The notes: a model not told the origin generated them from the letters alone. A stretch of DNA of 33,600 bases from Patescibacteria group bacterium (GCA_016936175.1 JAFGPN010000010.1:1-33600), one strand, 5' to 3'; shown: positions 1-8,275, counted from the first letter of the stretch. Translations and numbers: made by a program.

Positions 1-639
1 GTCGGCACTGCTGCCACCCAGCCACCACTTGTCACTGCCAAACGGCTCTAGCGCCAACTCTACGGGCAGTATCTGGCCAGAAGGATAGTTAATCTCCGGG
101 ATAGCACCCAACCATGGCACTGGGCAGGTGTTGTCTGCGGGCGTTTCAAAGTTAAGCAAAGAGTCAATCTTAAATGGCTCGCTAACGCCAAGGTCGATGG
201 ACTCGTTGCCCGACCTGGCATTCAGCCACACTTCGCTAAGCGCACCGAACTCGCAGTACCCATCGTCATGAATAGGCTCCCAGGCCAGGGAGACACCACC
301 GAACCCGATAAGGATATCGTCGTAAATGTGATACTCGATCGGATCACCAACAGGAGGCTCGCCAACCAACACGATGTCGAAGTAGCCGCTTAGCCCGGCG
401 AGGTCCACATTCATGGCATAGCCGTTGCCCCAATAAACAGTGGATCCACTGTGAGGTGACACTATCTCAATTGTGACATTAGCGGCTTGAGCTAGCTGAA
501 TAGTGGTGGCGTTATAGACCATCGCTCCCGTGGCGATAACCGCAAAACTTAGGGCAATTGCTAAATGCACCGACCACCCACCGCGCTGTGGGCGGGGCTC
601 TCGAACGGCCTGACTAATTTGAGTGATTAGGTTTTTCAT
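1..639 (-). CDS. Hypothetical membrane-anchored/secreted protein, truncated by the window start (C-terminus missing)
   Basis: Minus-strand ORF open from ATG at 639 to position 1, absent from the ORF track because it has no stop in the window. Starts MKNLITQISQAVREPRPQRGGWSVHLAIALSFAVIATGAMVYNATTIQLAQAANVTIEIVSPHSGSTVYWGNGYAMNVDLAGLSGYFDIVLVGEPP..., with one N-terminal TM/signal segment. Confidence 0.8.
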   Translation of the reverse strand, partial: MKNLITQISQAVREPRPQRGGWSVHLAIALSFAVIATGAMVYNATTIQLAQAANVTIEIVSPHSGSTVYWGNGYAMNVDLAGLSGYFDIVLVGEPPVGDPIEYHIYDDILIGFGGVSLAWEPIHDDGYCEFGALSEVWLNARSGNESIDLGVSEPFKIDSLLNFETPADNTCPVPWLGAIPEINYPSGQILPVELALEPFGSDKWWLGGSSAD

Positions 640-645
640 TTTGTT

Positions 646-951
646 TTATAAAACCGGGGGTTGTAAAGTCAGCCGACCTTGACTGTCGACATAGATCGAG
701 CCAGTTGGTGTAGCATAAGCATCTCCGTAAAAGAAGTGAGTGGGATCATTATTCCCCCCACTCCCGTTGAGGATGATTTGGCGTTCGTTAGCTTTGGTGC
801 CAAATGAGCGCAGTAGATTACCAATCTGTTGGTTAAACAGCACGACTGCAATTACGGCCAAGCCCACAAAAATAGCCAGACCTATACGGAAAGCCCGGCT
901 TCTCCACCAGTACACCTTGGAAACGGTTGGGTTGTACAACTCCTCCAGCAT
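646..951 (-). CDS. Hypothetical single-TM small protein
   Basis: 101 aa ORF with TM segment AFRIGLAIFVGLAVIAVVLF, adjacent and co-oriented with the 1..639 CDS. Confidence 0.6.
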   Translation of the reverse strand: MLEELYNPTVSKVYWWRSRAFRIGLAIFVGLAVIAVVLFNQQIGNLLRSFGTKANERQIILNGSGGNNDPTHFFYGDAYATPTGSIYVDSQGRLTLQPPVL

Positions 952-1038
952 GATTTTGGTTTTTATTTTGGATTTAACCCTTTATTTTGGGGTTTCGACT
1001 CGTTTTCTTATTATACTACAAATTTTCCCCTATGTCAA

Positions 1039-1115
1039 CCCCGCACTTAACCCGGTTCTAGGTTATTGCTACGGGGTATGACTAGGCGTCATTCAGATAA
1101 AGGTTAAGTGCGGGG
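1039..1115 (+). promoter_or_regulatory. Perfect 14-bp inverted repeat (possible leader stem) upstream of rpmE
   Basis: CCCCGCACTTAACC (1039-1052) is the exact reverse complement of GGTTAAGTGCGGGG (1102-1115); the loop is 49 nt and the right arm ends 50 nt before the rpmE ATG. Confidence 0.5.
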
Positions 1116-1165
1116 CTTGCGTACTAATAATAAAGGTGGTAGTTTATCAGGGTATAACTCTATAT

Positions 1166-1408
1166 ATGAAGAAGGATATCCACCCAACTTATTACCCCAA
1201 GACAAAGATCCAGTGCGCCTGTGGCAATGTGCTGGAGGTCGGTTCAGCGGTAGAAAACCTAAAGATTGAGGTCTGCTCGGCCTGTCATCCTTTATATACC
1301 GGTAAGCAGAAATTGTTGGATAAAGCTGGTCGGGTGGAGAAATTTAAGGCCAGAATGGCAAAAACTACGGCCAAACAGACAGCCAAAAAGGCCAAGCCAG
1401 CTAAGTAA
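1166..1408 (+). CDS. rpmE: 50S ribosomal protein L31, zinc-ribbon (C+) type
   Basis: MKKDIHPTYYPKTKIQCACGNVLEVGS...EVCSACHPLYTGKQKLLDKAGRVEKFKARM is the L31 signature with CxC...CxxC; the internal ATG at 1166 is preferred over the track start at 1136. The C-terminus is K/A-rich. Confidence 0.95.
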   Translation: MKKDIHPTYYPKTKIQCACGNVLEVGSAVENLKIEVCSACHPLYTGKQKLLDKAGRVEKFKARMAKTTAKQTAKKAKPAK

Positions 1409-1412
1409 TCAA

Positions 1413-1526
1413 CCCCGTTAGAAGTCGCTGATGAGATCTGCCACCCTAATCGACAGCCAGCGGAGCGACGGTTGGCTATGTGTGGTCAAAGATTATTCCC
1501 CAGGCTACTCCGAACTTCTAATGGGG
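1413..1526 (+). ncRNA. Candidate structured RNA / cis-regulatory leader between rpmE and prfA
   Basis: 13-bp closing helix CCCCGTTAGAAGT (1413-1425)/ACTTCTAATGGGG (1514-1526) with one G-U. Internal hairpin AGCCAG (1455-1460)/TTGGCT (1472-1477). Its loop AGCGAC (1464-1469) can pair with GTCGCT (1424-1429), a possible pseudoknot. CCAC/GTGG (1441-1444/1482-1485) can enclose the hairpin. A T-rich tract follows. Confidence 0.45.
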
Positions 1527-1575
1527 CAAGTTTTCTTTATAATAGGTACAGGATAAGTATGCCTGTGTTATAAAT

Positions 1576-2625
1576 ATGGATAACCGCATCAGCGCCATTA
1601 AGGAAGAACTGGCTGGAATCGAAGAGAAACTCTCTGCGATTCAATCCTTAATGCCCGACGAAATCAAGACCCTGTCCCGTCGCCAATCACAGATAAATAA
1701 GGTGCTGGCGATAGCAGACAGGTTGGCTATCACTCAAAAGAGTATCTCCGACAACCGCGAGATAGCAGCCAATGAAACCGGCGAGTTGGCCGAACTAGCG
1801 AGCCAAGAACTTAAAACATTAGAGCTGGATCAGACCAAGTACGAACAGGAGCTCAACTATCTACTTAATCCGGACAGCGCTGACTTTGCAAAAGACGTTA
1901 TCTTGGAGATTCGGGCTGGCACTGGTGGGGATGAGGCGGCCATCTTCGCCGGAGATTTGGCGCGGATGTACACTCGGTTTGCCACCGAACGGGGCTGGAA
2001 GGTTACTCCCCTGTCATTAAGCCCAACTGAAGGTGGCGACGGATATAAAGAAGCGCTAATTCAGATAGAGGGCGAGGGCGCCTTCGCTAAGTTTAGGTTT
2101 GAAAGTGGCGTGCATCGGGTTCAGCGTGTGCCAGAGACCGAGGCCAAGGGTCGTATTCATACCTCGACGGCTACGGTTGCCGTGATGCCGATAGCCGAAC
2201 AAGTGGATATCGAGCTCAAGCCAGAGGATTTAAGAATCGACGTGTTTCACTCTTCCGGCAAAGGTGGACAATCGGTTAACACTACCGACTCGGCCGTGCG
2301 GATTACTCACCTCCCTACCGGCACGGTGGCCACCTGTCAGACAGAGCGCTCACAAACTCAGAACAAAGAAAAAGCTATGGCGGTTTTAAGGACTCGCATC
2401 TTAGATGCCCAGCACGAGAAACAGGACAAGGAGCGAACAGAAAATCGGCGCGCCCAGATCGGCACCGGCAAACGTAGCGAAAAGATTCGCACCTACAACT
2501 TCCCCCAAGATCGGATAACCGACCACCGAATTAACGAGAACTGGCATAACATTCAAAAGATTCTCGAAGGTGAGTTAGGGCCAATCATCTTAGCCTTAGA
2601 GACAGCCGAATCTGCCCTAAATTAA
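1576..2625 (+). CDS. prfA: Peptide chain release factor 1
   Basis: [46 protein letters not shown] and [24 protein letters not shown] (GGQ), the RF1 rather than RF2 pattern. Confidence 0.97.
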   Translation: MDNRISAIKEELAGIEEKLSAIQSLMPDEIKTLSRRQSQINKVLAIADRLAITQKSISDNREIAANETGELAELASQELKTLELDQTKYEQELNYLLNPDSADFAKDVILEIRAGTGGDEAAIFAGDLARMYTRFATERGWKVTPLSLSPTEGGDGYKEALIQIEGEGAFAKFRFESGVHRVQRVPETEAKGRIHTSTATVAVMPIAEQVDIELKPEDLRIDVFHSSGKGGQSVNTTDSAVRITHLPTGTVATCQTERSQTQNKEKAMAVLRTRILDAQHEKQDKERTENRRAQIGTGKRSEKIRTYNFPQDRITDHRINENWHNIQKILEGELGPIILALETAESALN

Positions 2626-2631
2626 AAAATC

Positions 2632-2991
2632 GTTGTCATTGCGAGCATTAGCGAAGCAATCTCGCCGCTATGGCTTACTATATATACATCGCCACCAATA
2701 TCCACAACACCGTTCTATACACAGGAGTGACAAACGATCTAATTCGTAGAGTTTTTGAGCACAAACAACAAACACCCAGAGCTTTCACAACAAAATATCG
2801 TGTGACCAAATTGGTTTATTACGAGGAATGCGACAATCCAGAATCGGCAATTTCTCGCGAAAAACAGATAAAAGCTGGGTCAAGATATAAAAAATTATCC
2901 CTGATTCGATTAAAAAATCCCAATCTCCGAGATTTATACAAAGAGATTATCGGATAAAAGATTGCCGCGCTTCGCTCGCAATGACAATAAC
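2632..2991. mobile_element. Putative GIY-YIG-containing palindromic-repeat element
   Basis: Left end GTTGTCATTGCGAGCATTAGCGAAGCAATC (2632-2661); right end GATTGCCGCGCTTCGCTCGCAATGACAATAAC (2960-2991), whose reverse complement is ATTGTCATTGCGAGCGAAGCGCGGCAATC. The ends are imperfect terminal inverted repeats hugging the 2670-2957 ORF. Confidence 0.6.
2670..2957 (+). CDS. GIY-YIG nuclease family protein
   Basis: YYIYIATNIHNTVLYTGVTNDLIRRVFEHKQ...FTTKYRVTKLVYYEECDNPESAISREKQIKAGSRYKK is a classic short GIY-YIG (UPF0213/YhbQ-like) domain. Confidence 0.93.
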   Translation: MAYYIYIATNIHNTVLYTGVTNDLIRRVFEHKQQTPRAFTTKYRVTKLVYYEECDNPESAISREKQIKAGSRYKKLSLIRLKNPNLRDLYKEIIG

Positions 2992-2994
2992 GGG

Positions 2995-3576
2995 TTAAAG
3001 GCCGAGATAGTTTTTGACGATTCGCTTAACCGCCCTGACGGTTTCTTCTAAGTGACCGTCACGGTTCACCACACTATAGGCAAATATATTTTCTTTAGTC
3101 ATTGCCTCTTTGGCCAAGCGCAATCGCTTATCGATATCTTCCACGCTGGTTCCCCGCTCCATCAGCCGTTTTTTTATTATTTGGATTGATTCTGGTCTAA
3201 TAAATATCACTAATGCGTCTGGGTTGTGTCGTTGAATTCTTAGAGCTTCGATTGGATCAACCCTAAGCAGTGGGACCAAGCCTTCCATCGTCGGCCGGCG
3301 CAGATCTTGCCGTCGCGTTCCGTAGTAGTTGTTATCGAAATCGACATATTCTAAGAGCAGGTCTTGTTTGATCATCTCCTTAAATCGCTCGCGGCTAACA
3401 AAATGATGGGCCACTCCTCGTTTTTCTCCCGGGCGAGGTGCGCGAGTGGTAGTAGTTACCACTTTTTTAAGCGGTAGCCATTTTGATATTTCGTTAGCTA
3501 CCACGTCCTTACCAGCCGCCGATGGTCCGGTAATGACAACTAATTTGTTAGTTAGCTTACTTTTGGCGTAGTTCAT
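2995..3576 (-). CDS. gmk: Guanylate kinase
   Basis: VVITGPSAAGKDVVANEIS (P-loop), TTTRAPRPGEKRGVAHHFVSRERFKEMI, YYGTRR. Confidence 0.88.
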   Translation of the reverse strand: MNYAKSKLTNKLVVITGPSAAGKDVVANEISKWLPLKKVVTTTTRAPRPGEKRGVAHHFVSRERFKEMIKQDLLLEYVDFDNNYYGTRRQDLRRPTMEGLVPLLRVDPIEALRIQRHNPDALVIFIRPESIQIIKKRLMERGTSVEDIDKRLRLAKEAMTKENIFAYSVVNRDGHLEETVRAVKRIVKNYLGL

Positions 3577-3654
3577 CCCGTTAAAAATCTACTTAGCGTA
3601 TTAGAACTAACTATCTCAAGTAATTGGTTGTCCCGATAAGTGATTTCTAACGGG
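3577..3654 (-). promoter_or_regulatory. Long stem-loop abutting the gmk start codon
   Basis: On the minus strand CCCGTTAGAAATC...GATTTTTAACGGG form a 13-bp helix (one G-U), extended by ACTTATCG/CGCTAAGT with one mismatch and a bulged base; the 3' arm ends directly before the gmk ATG (3574-3576). Confidence 0.5.
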
Positions 3655-4510
3655 ACGAGTTCAAAAAATTAGTTAGGTCGGCCGGCAGAGGGGCGGTAAA
3701 GCTTTTCGGTTTACCGTTTTTATCCACGAATTCTATTTTAGCTGCGTGAAGAAATTGGCGCGATAGTCCGGCTGTCTTTTGGCCGTACATCTCATCGCCC
3801 GCCACCGGATAACCCAAAGCTTTTAGGTGAACTCGAATTTGGTGAGTTCTGCCGCTTTCCGGGCACACCTCCACCAAGCTGAATCCCGACAGATATTCTA
3901 TCGCTTGGTAAAAGCTTTTGGCAGTTCGCCCTTTGGCACCTACCTCGAATTTTCCGTTCCGACCGCGCTTAATCGGTAAATCTAAATAAGCTCTAACTGG
4001 AGTGATTTTTCCGACCAATAATGCTAAATAAGTTTTTTTTACCAAATGTTTAGCGAATAGTTGTGAGAGAAACTCTTTGGTTTTGAGATTGCGTGCCACT
4101 AATACTACCCCGGAGGTGTCTTTATCTAATCGGTGGATTAGGTACGCCTCGGAAAAAGTAGCTTCTAAGATATCTAACAGCGTGCCGCTGTGGTGGCGAC
4201 CCGCCGGATGCATAACTAATCCGGCTGGTTTATTTAACACTATTAAGTTTTTATCTTGGTGAATAATCGAAAGTTTGAGTTTAGGTTTAGCGGTGGCTGT
4301 TTTAGCCACAATAGTAACACCGACTCTCTGCCCTCGTTTGAGCAGAAGCTTGGCCTTGGCTATCTTGCCATCTACCAGTACTTGCTTTGCCTTAATGGCA
4401 ACTGACCACTGATTACGCGAACGAGCCGGCTGACGCTTAACTAAAAAAGCGTCCAGGCGCATGCCAGCCTGGTTTGGTAACACTTTAAAACTTAGTTTAT
4501 GGTTGACCAT
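3647..4510 (-). CDS. RluA/RluD-family pseudouridine synthase with N-terminal S4 domain
   Basis: Motif HRLDKDTSGVVLVARN (catalytic Asp), NLIVLNKPAGLVMHPAGRH, GRTHQIRVHLKALGYPVAGDEMYG. Confidence 0.93.
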   Translation of the reverse strand: MVNHKLSFKVLPNQAGMRLDAFLVKRQPARSRNQWSVAIKAKQVLVDGKIAKAKLLLKRGQRVGVTIVAKTATAKPKLKLSIIHQDKNLIVLNKPAGLVMHPAGRHHSGTLLDILEATFSEAYLIHRLDKDTSGVVLVARNLKTKEFLSQLFAKHLVKKTYLALLVGKITPVRAYLDLPIKRGRNGKFEVGAKGRTAKSFYQAIEYLSGFSLVEVCPESGRTHQIRVHLKALGYPVAGDEMYGQKTAGLSRQFLHAAKIEFVDKNGKPKSFTAPLPADLTNFLNSSR

Positions 4511-4964
4511 ATCGATATGTTATCAGTAGCATCAAGATTACGCCGCTAACCACCAGCACATCTGCCACATTAAAAACCGGCAACCAGGGAGATAAAGCGA
4601 CAAAATCGCGGACAAAACCCAGACTAATCCGATCGATTAGATTGCTTAGCCCGCCGGCGATGCTTAATACCAATCCCAACACCATTACCGAATGGCGGGT
4701 GTGGCGTTGAAAAAATATCCACAGCAAAAATAGCAGAAAGACTACCATTAGCCCTACGGATAAATAGTAGGGCAGTTCAATGCCAAACGATATGCCGTGG
4801 TTCTGATGCCAAGTAAGCCACCAATAGCGGCCCTGATCCGGGGAGAGTTCGAGCGGCCCTTGGGCCATCCAAACTACCGATTTAATTAGTTGATCTAGGG
4901 CCACTAAAACACCGCCGCCCAAGGCAAGCCAGAGCAATTTGTACACAATTTTTAACATTACCAA
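4497..4964 (-). CDS. lspA: Lipoprotein signal peptidase (signal peptidase II)
   Basis: DQLIKSVV, NHGISFG, GGLSNLIDRISLGFVRDFV, FNVADV (catalytic Asp pair), four TM segments. Confidence 0.93.
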   Translation of the reverse strand: MVMLKIVYKLLWLALGGGVLVALDQLIKSVVWMAQGPLELSPDQGRYWWLTWHQNHGISFGIELPYYLSVGLMVVFLLFLLWIFFQRHTRHSVMVLGLVLSIAGGLSNLIDRISLGFVRDFVALSPWLPVFNVADVLVVSGVILMLLITYRYGQP

Positions 4965-4966
4965 GT

Positions 4967-5344
4967 CTAAGCCTCGTGCTCGATACAGGTAGCAGCGGCT
5001 GGATAGGCCTTAAGCCGATCTTCCGGAATAAGCTCACCACCCCCAGCGCAAACACCGTAACTGCCGGTCGCCATATTGGCCAAAGCAGTATTAACCTCGT
5101 TAAGTGATTTAACTGCATCAGCAACTAAAGCCGAGGTTTCGTCAAAGTTGACCACCTCGTCGACTGCTTCGTCATCATCCTCCGAAGCGTCTGGATTAAA
5201 TTCCTGAAATTTTGGAATGTACCGATCGGCTTCGGCATCGTAGGTGGCCAGATCGGTGAGTATCTTCTCTAAGCGAGCTTTTTCTTGAATTAACGCCTGT
5301 TTTTGGGCGTCTAAGAAATCCTGACTATAGGGCAACTGGTTCAT
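4967..5344 (-). CDS. DksA/TraR-like C4 zinc-finger family protein with a degenerate finger
   Basis: GSYGVCAGGGELIPEDRLKAYPAAATCIEHEA matches the DksA/TraR C-terminal pattern; coiled-coil-like N-terminus; immediately upstream of lspA. Confidence 0.8.
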   Translation of the reverse strand: MNQLPYSQDFLDAQKQALIQEKARLEKILTDLATYDAEADRYIPKFQEFNPDASEDDDEAVDEVVNFDETSALVADAVKSLNEVNTALANMATGSYGVCAGGGELIPEDRLKAYPAAATCIEHEA

Positions 5345-5348
5345 AACC

Positions 5349-6365
5349 TTAATGATTAATTAATTTTTCGATATTGCTAAGATTTGGTCTGGTCCCCATC
5401 AGAATTAGACGATCCCCCTCCTGGATCTCGGTATCACCCAGTGGATTGATAATAGCATTTCCATCACTTCTGTGAATTACCAACACGGTTACCCCAGATT
5501 TACGATTGGCGAGATACTTCTCTACAGAACTACCCACCAGCGACGAATTGGAACCAACTGTAGCATCCGATATCTGCACTTCACTACTGGATGGATCTAA
5601 TACGCTGTCCACAAAATCCGCTACACCTGAACGAAGGGCAAAGGTGGCCATCCGAAAAGCGCTAATCTGATATGGCGAAACTGCCCGATTGGCCCCTACT
5701 CGAATTAATTTGGCTACTGCGGTATCGGTATTAGCCCGAGCCACAATAAACAAGTCGCTATTTATCGTTCGAGCCGTGATAACCGTAAGCACGTTATCGC
5801 TATCCCTCCCCAAGGTTGAGATTAGACCTTTGGCTGACATAATACCGGCCTCCAGCATTACGTCCTCATTGGTGGCATCGCCTACTACACATAGATAACC
5901 CTTTAATCGACAGACCTCTATTACCTCGGGGTCGATCTCTATCACCACAAACGGAACGTTCTCTTTGGTCAGCTCTTCGACCACTTTTTCTCCCACGCGA
6001 CCAAAGCCGCAGACCAAGTAGTGATCTCTCAGATTTTGAATCTTGCCTTGCATTTGACGATTACGATAATCCGGATCTAACCGGGAAGCTAAAATATACT
6101 CTCCAAATACTCTGATTACATAGTATAAGGTAACTATTCCAAAGACAATCAGCAGGATGGTAAATACTGTACCGGCCGGACTTAGCGGATTTACCTCTTT
6201 GTACCCCACCGTTGCCAGGGTAATGACTACCATATATATGGCGTCTAAAAATGCCCACCCCTCGATTACCATATAGCCGACGGTGCCGACCGCAATCAAA
6301 CCGATTACCACTGCAAACAGGGCAATAAAACTGGTTTTACTAATTACCTGATCGTTTTTATTCAC
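5349..6365 (-). CDS. Two-TM potassium-channel-like protein with TrkA-N (RCK) and TrkA-C domains
   Basis: Pore region MVVITLATVGYKEVNPLSPAG, NAD-binding HYLVCGFGRVGEKVVEEL, C-terminal RCK-C ...GDTEIQEGDRLILMGTRPNLSNIEKL. Confidence 0.92.
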   Translation of the reverse strand: MNKNDQVISKTSFIALFAVVIGLIAVGTVGYMVIEGWAFLDAIYMVVITLATVGYKEVNPLSPAGTVFTILLIVFGIVTLYYVIRVFGEYILASRLDPDYRNRQMQGKIQNLRDHYLVCGFGRVGEKVVEELTKENVPFVVIEIDPEVIEVCRLKGYLCVVGDATNEDVMLEAGIMSAKGLISTLGRDSDNVLTVITARTINSDLFIVARANTDTAVAKLIRVGANRAVSPYQISAFRMATFALRSGVADFVDSVLDPSSSEVQISDATVGSNSSLVGSSVEKYLANRKSGVTVLVIHRSDGNAIINPLGDTEIQEGDRLILMGTRPNLSNIEKLINH

Positions 6366-7359
6366 CCCGTTTCTCCCCGGTCAATTGTGGTTGTTTGTCG
6401 GTTTCGGCCAAGTAGGTCATCCGACCCCTAACCTTGCCAATCAATTTTTTATATTCGCTATAAGCATTGGTAATCATAGTGCTACCCCGCGACACTTGGT
6501 TTTCTAACACCGTCTCCATCTCGTTTAAAATTCTGTCTAGGTCTTCTAAAAAACCAGTGACCTGTTGTTCGTCGTAGTTGGCTAACGTTCGGCTGTGAAG
6601 ATTACGAAAAGCCAAGATGTAGGGCAACGCCATACTATAAGGCAATAGAATAACCGCCCGGCTATAGGCATACTGATGCGCGTCAATTAAGACCGAATAA
6701 AGCGCATCGGGGATAAGCATCATCGCCTGGTCATAAGTAACTGGCGGATGGATATAGCTAGCCACTTCTTTAACTTTTTTGGTTACCTCAAGCTCGGCTT
6801 TTTTAATCAACCTTTGGCGCACGGTCTCGTCTGTCTCGGTTTCTAATCGAGCCAGCTCATCCAGCGCTACTATCTTAGAATCCATCGGCATAATGCGACC
6901 ATCGGCTAATTTTAATCCAAATTCTACCGGCTTGCCCTCGATTCGATAGTCAAACACTATCCATTCGGGCGGAAAGTTTTTAAATATCTCCCTCAGCAGG
7001 TTCTCGCCAGCAATGCCCTTGGATTTAGAACCCCTAAACAGGCTCTCGATATTTTTTATTGAACCCTGAACCGCAGCATTGTATTCGTTTTCGGATCGTT
7101 GACGCTCTTCTTGGCGAGTTTTTAGCTGAGCGATAGTATCGCTAAGCGATCTGAGCTCGGAGCGAAGAGTCTGGTCTACCTCTTTAGCTATCTTCTGATC
7201 GACCTGCACGCTCTGAGTGTTCTTCATTAACAGATCAAGAGTCTTGCTGATTACCGATAGATCGGAGTTAACGGGCGCAGAAGGGCGAGATAACAACCAC
7301 ACCACCATACTAATGGCGGCCAGAGCAATCAATCCGATAACTATGAGGGCAGTTGTCAT
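6358..7359 (-). CDS. rmuC: RmuC family DNA recombination protein
   Basis: N-terminal TM, coiled coil, SKGIAGENLLREIFKNFPPEWI...VEFGLKLADGRIMPMDSKIVALDELARL, IPDALYSVLIDAHQYAYSRAVILLPYSMALPYI. Confidence 0.87.
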   Translation of the reverse strand: MTTALIVIGLIALAAISMVVWLLSRPSAPVNSDLSVISKTLDLLMKNTQSVQVDQKIAKEVDQTLRSELRSLSDTIAQLKTRQEERQRSENEYNAAVQGSIKNIESLFRGSKSKGIAGENLLREIFKNFPPEWIVFDYRIEGKPVEFGLKLADGRIMPMDSKIVALDELARLETETDETVRQRLIKKAELEVTKKVKEVASYIHPPVTYDQAMMLIPDALYSVLIDAHQYAYSRAVILLPYSMALPYILAFRNLHSRTLANYDEQQVTGFLEDLDRILNEMETVLENQVSRGSTMITNAYSEYKKLIGKVRGRMTYLAETDKQPQLTGEKRGE

Positions 7360-8273
7360 ATCTTAGTTCTACCTCTCCATATTAGACTAATTGCCAGAGC
7401 AATCATAATTACTACGATGCTCGCCCACTGGGCCAGGGAGAGGACGCTTAAATGATCGCTATCTGCTCGAAAGAACTCGATTATAAATCGCTCTACGCTA
7501 TAGACGATTAGGTAGGTTAGCAGTACCACCCCCGGCGCGGCTGACCTACGTTCAACCAATAATACAATTATCAGTACGCCGGCTAAACCAATCATCGAGT
7601 AAAGAAAGGTGGGATGAAAAAAAGATTGGTCTGCAAATTGGGTCAGTCTAAACTCCGGGGCCACCCACATCTTCCAGGGCAGGTTAGTCGGCCCCCCGAA
7701 AGCTTCTTGGTTAAAGAAATTGCCCAAGCGACCGATTATCTGACCAAGTAAAACCGGCGGCACCAGCAAATCAAACAAACCAAGCAGCGGTAGATGGTAA
7801 CGACGAGCATAAATAATAGTAGCCATCGCCCCTCCCAATAGTGCGCCATGGATGCTGAGGCCCCCACCGTGCAGATCTAATGCCGACCACCACGGTAAGG
7901 GAGCAAATTCCGTCCACTTTAGGGCTACGAATACCAGACGGGCACCAATCAGCCCAAACAAAATCAGCCAGGTTGCTAAATTAATCGGATGAATCTCCCC
8001 CAATTTAGGGGTCGCTCGCCTCTGCCACCAGATAAAGGCCCCCAGGGTGGCCAGGGTCATAATCAGCCCGTACCAATAGACAGGAAAGACCCCAAAATTG
8101 ACCAGGACTGGATTAACTGTCGCGTTTCCCTTAAAATACGGTGTCAGGGCAAAACCCCCGAGCAGCACCAAAACTACCCCGAGCGCCACCCAACTAAGAT
8201 ATCGTGCCCTTCTTCCACCCATACACTTAAGATATATCAGCCAACTGATTAGCGGAAGATTGCTCAACGACAA
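7356..8273 (-). CDS. lgt: Prolipoprotein diacylglyceryl transferase (true start may be the ATG at 8222)
   Basis: GLIGARLVFVALK, HGGGLSIHGALLGG, QIIGRLGNFFNQEAFGGPTNLPWKMWV, FHPTFLYSMIG. Confidence 0.94.
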   Translation of the reverse strand: MSLSNLPLISWLIYLKCMGGRRARYLSWVALGVVLVLLGGFALTPYFKGNATVNPVLVNFGVFPVYWYGLIMTLATLGAFIWWQRRATPKLGEIHPINLATWLILFGLIGARLVFVALKWTEFAPLPWWSALDLHGGGLSIHGALLGGAMATIIYARRYHLPLLGLFDLLVPPVLLGQIIGRLGNFFNQEAFGGPTNLPWKMWVAPEFRLTQFADQSFFHPTFLYSMIGLAGVLIIVLLVERRSAAPGVVLLTYLIVYSVERFIIEFFRADSDHLSVLSLAQWASIVVIMIALAISLIWRGRTKI

Positions 8274-8275
8274 AT

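Noticed and set aside
740-1081. Track ORFs 740..1081 and 829..1050 (plus strand)
   Set aside because: Antisense to the 646-951 gene and low-complexity in composition; no recognisable motifs.
1426-1440. CTGATGAG resembling a hammerhead ribozyme core
   Set aside because: No matching GAAA box or stem II/III arrangement could be found nearby.
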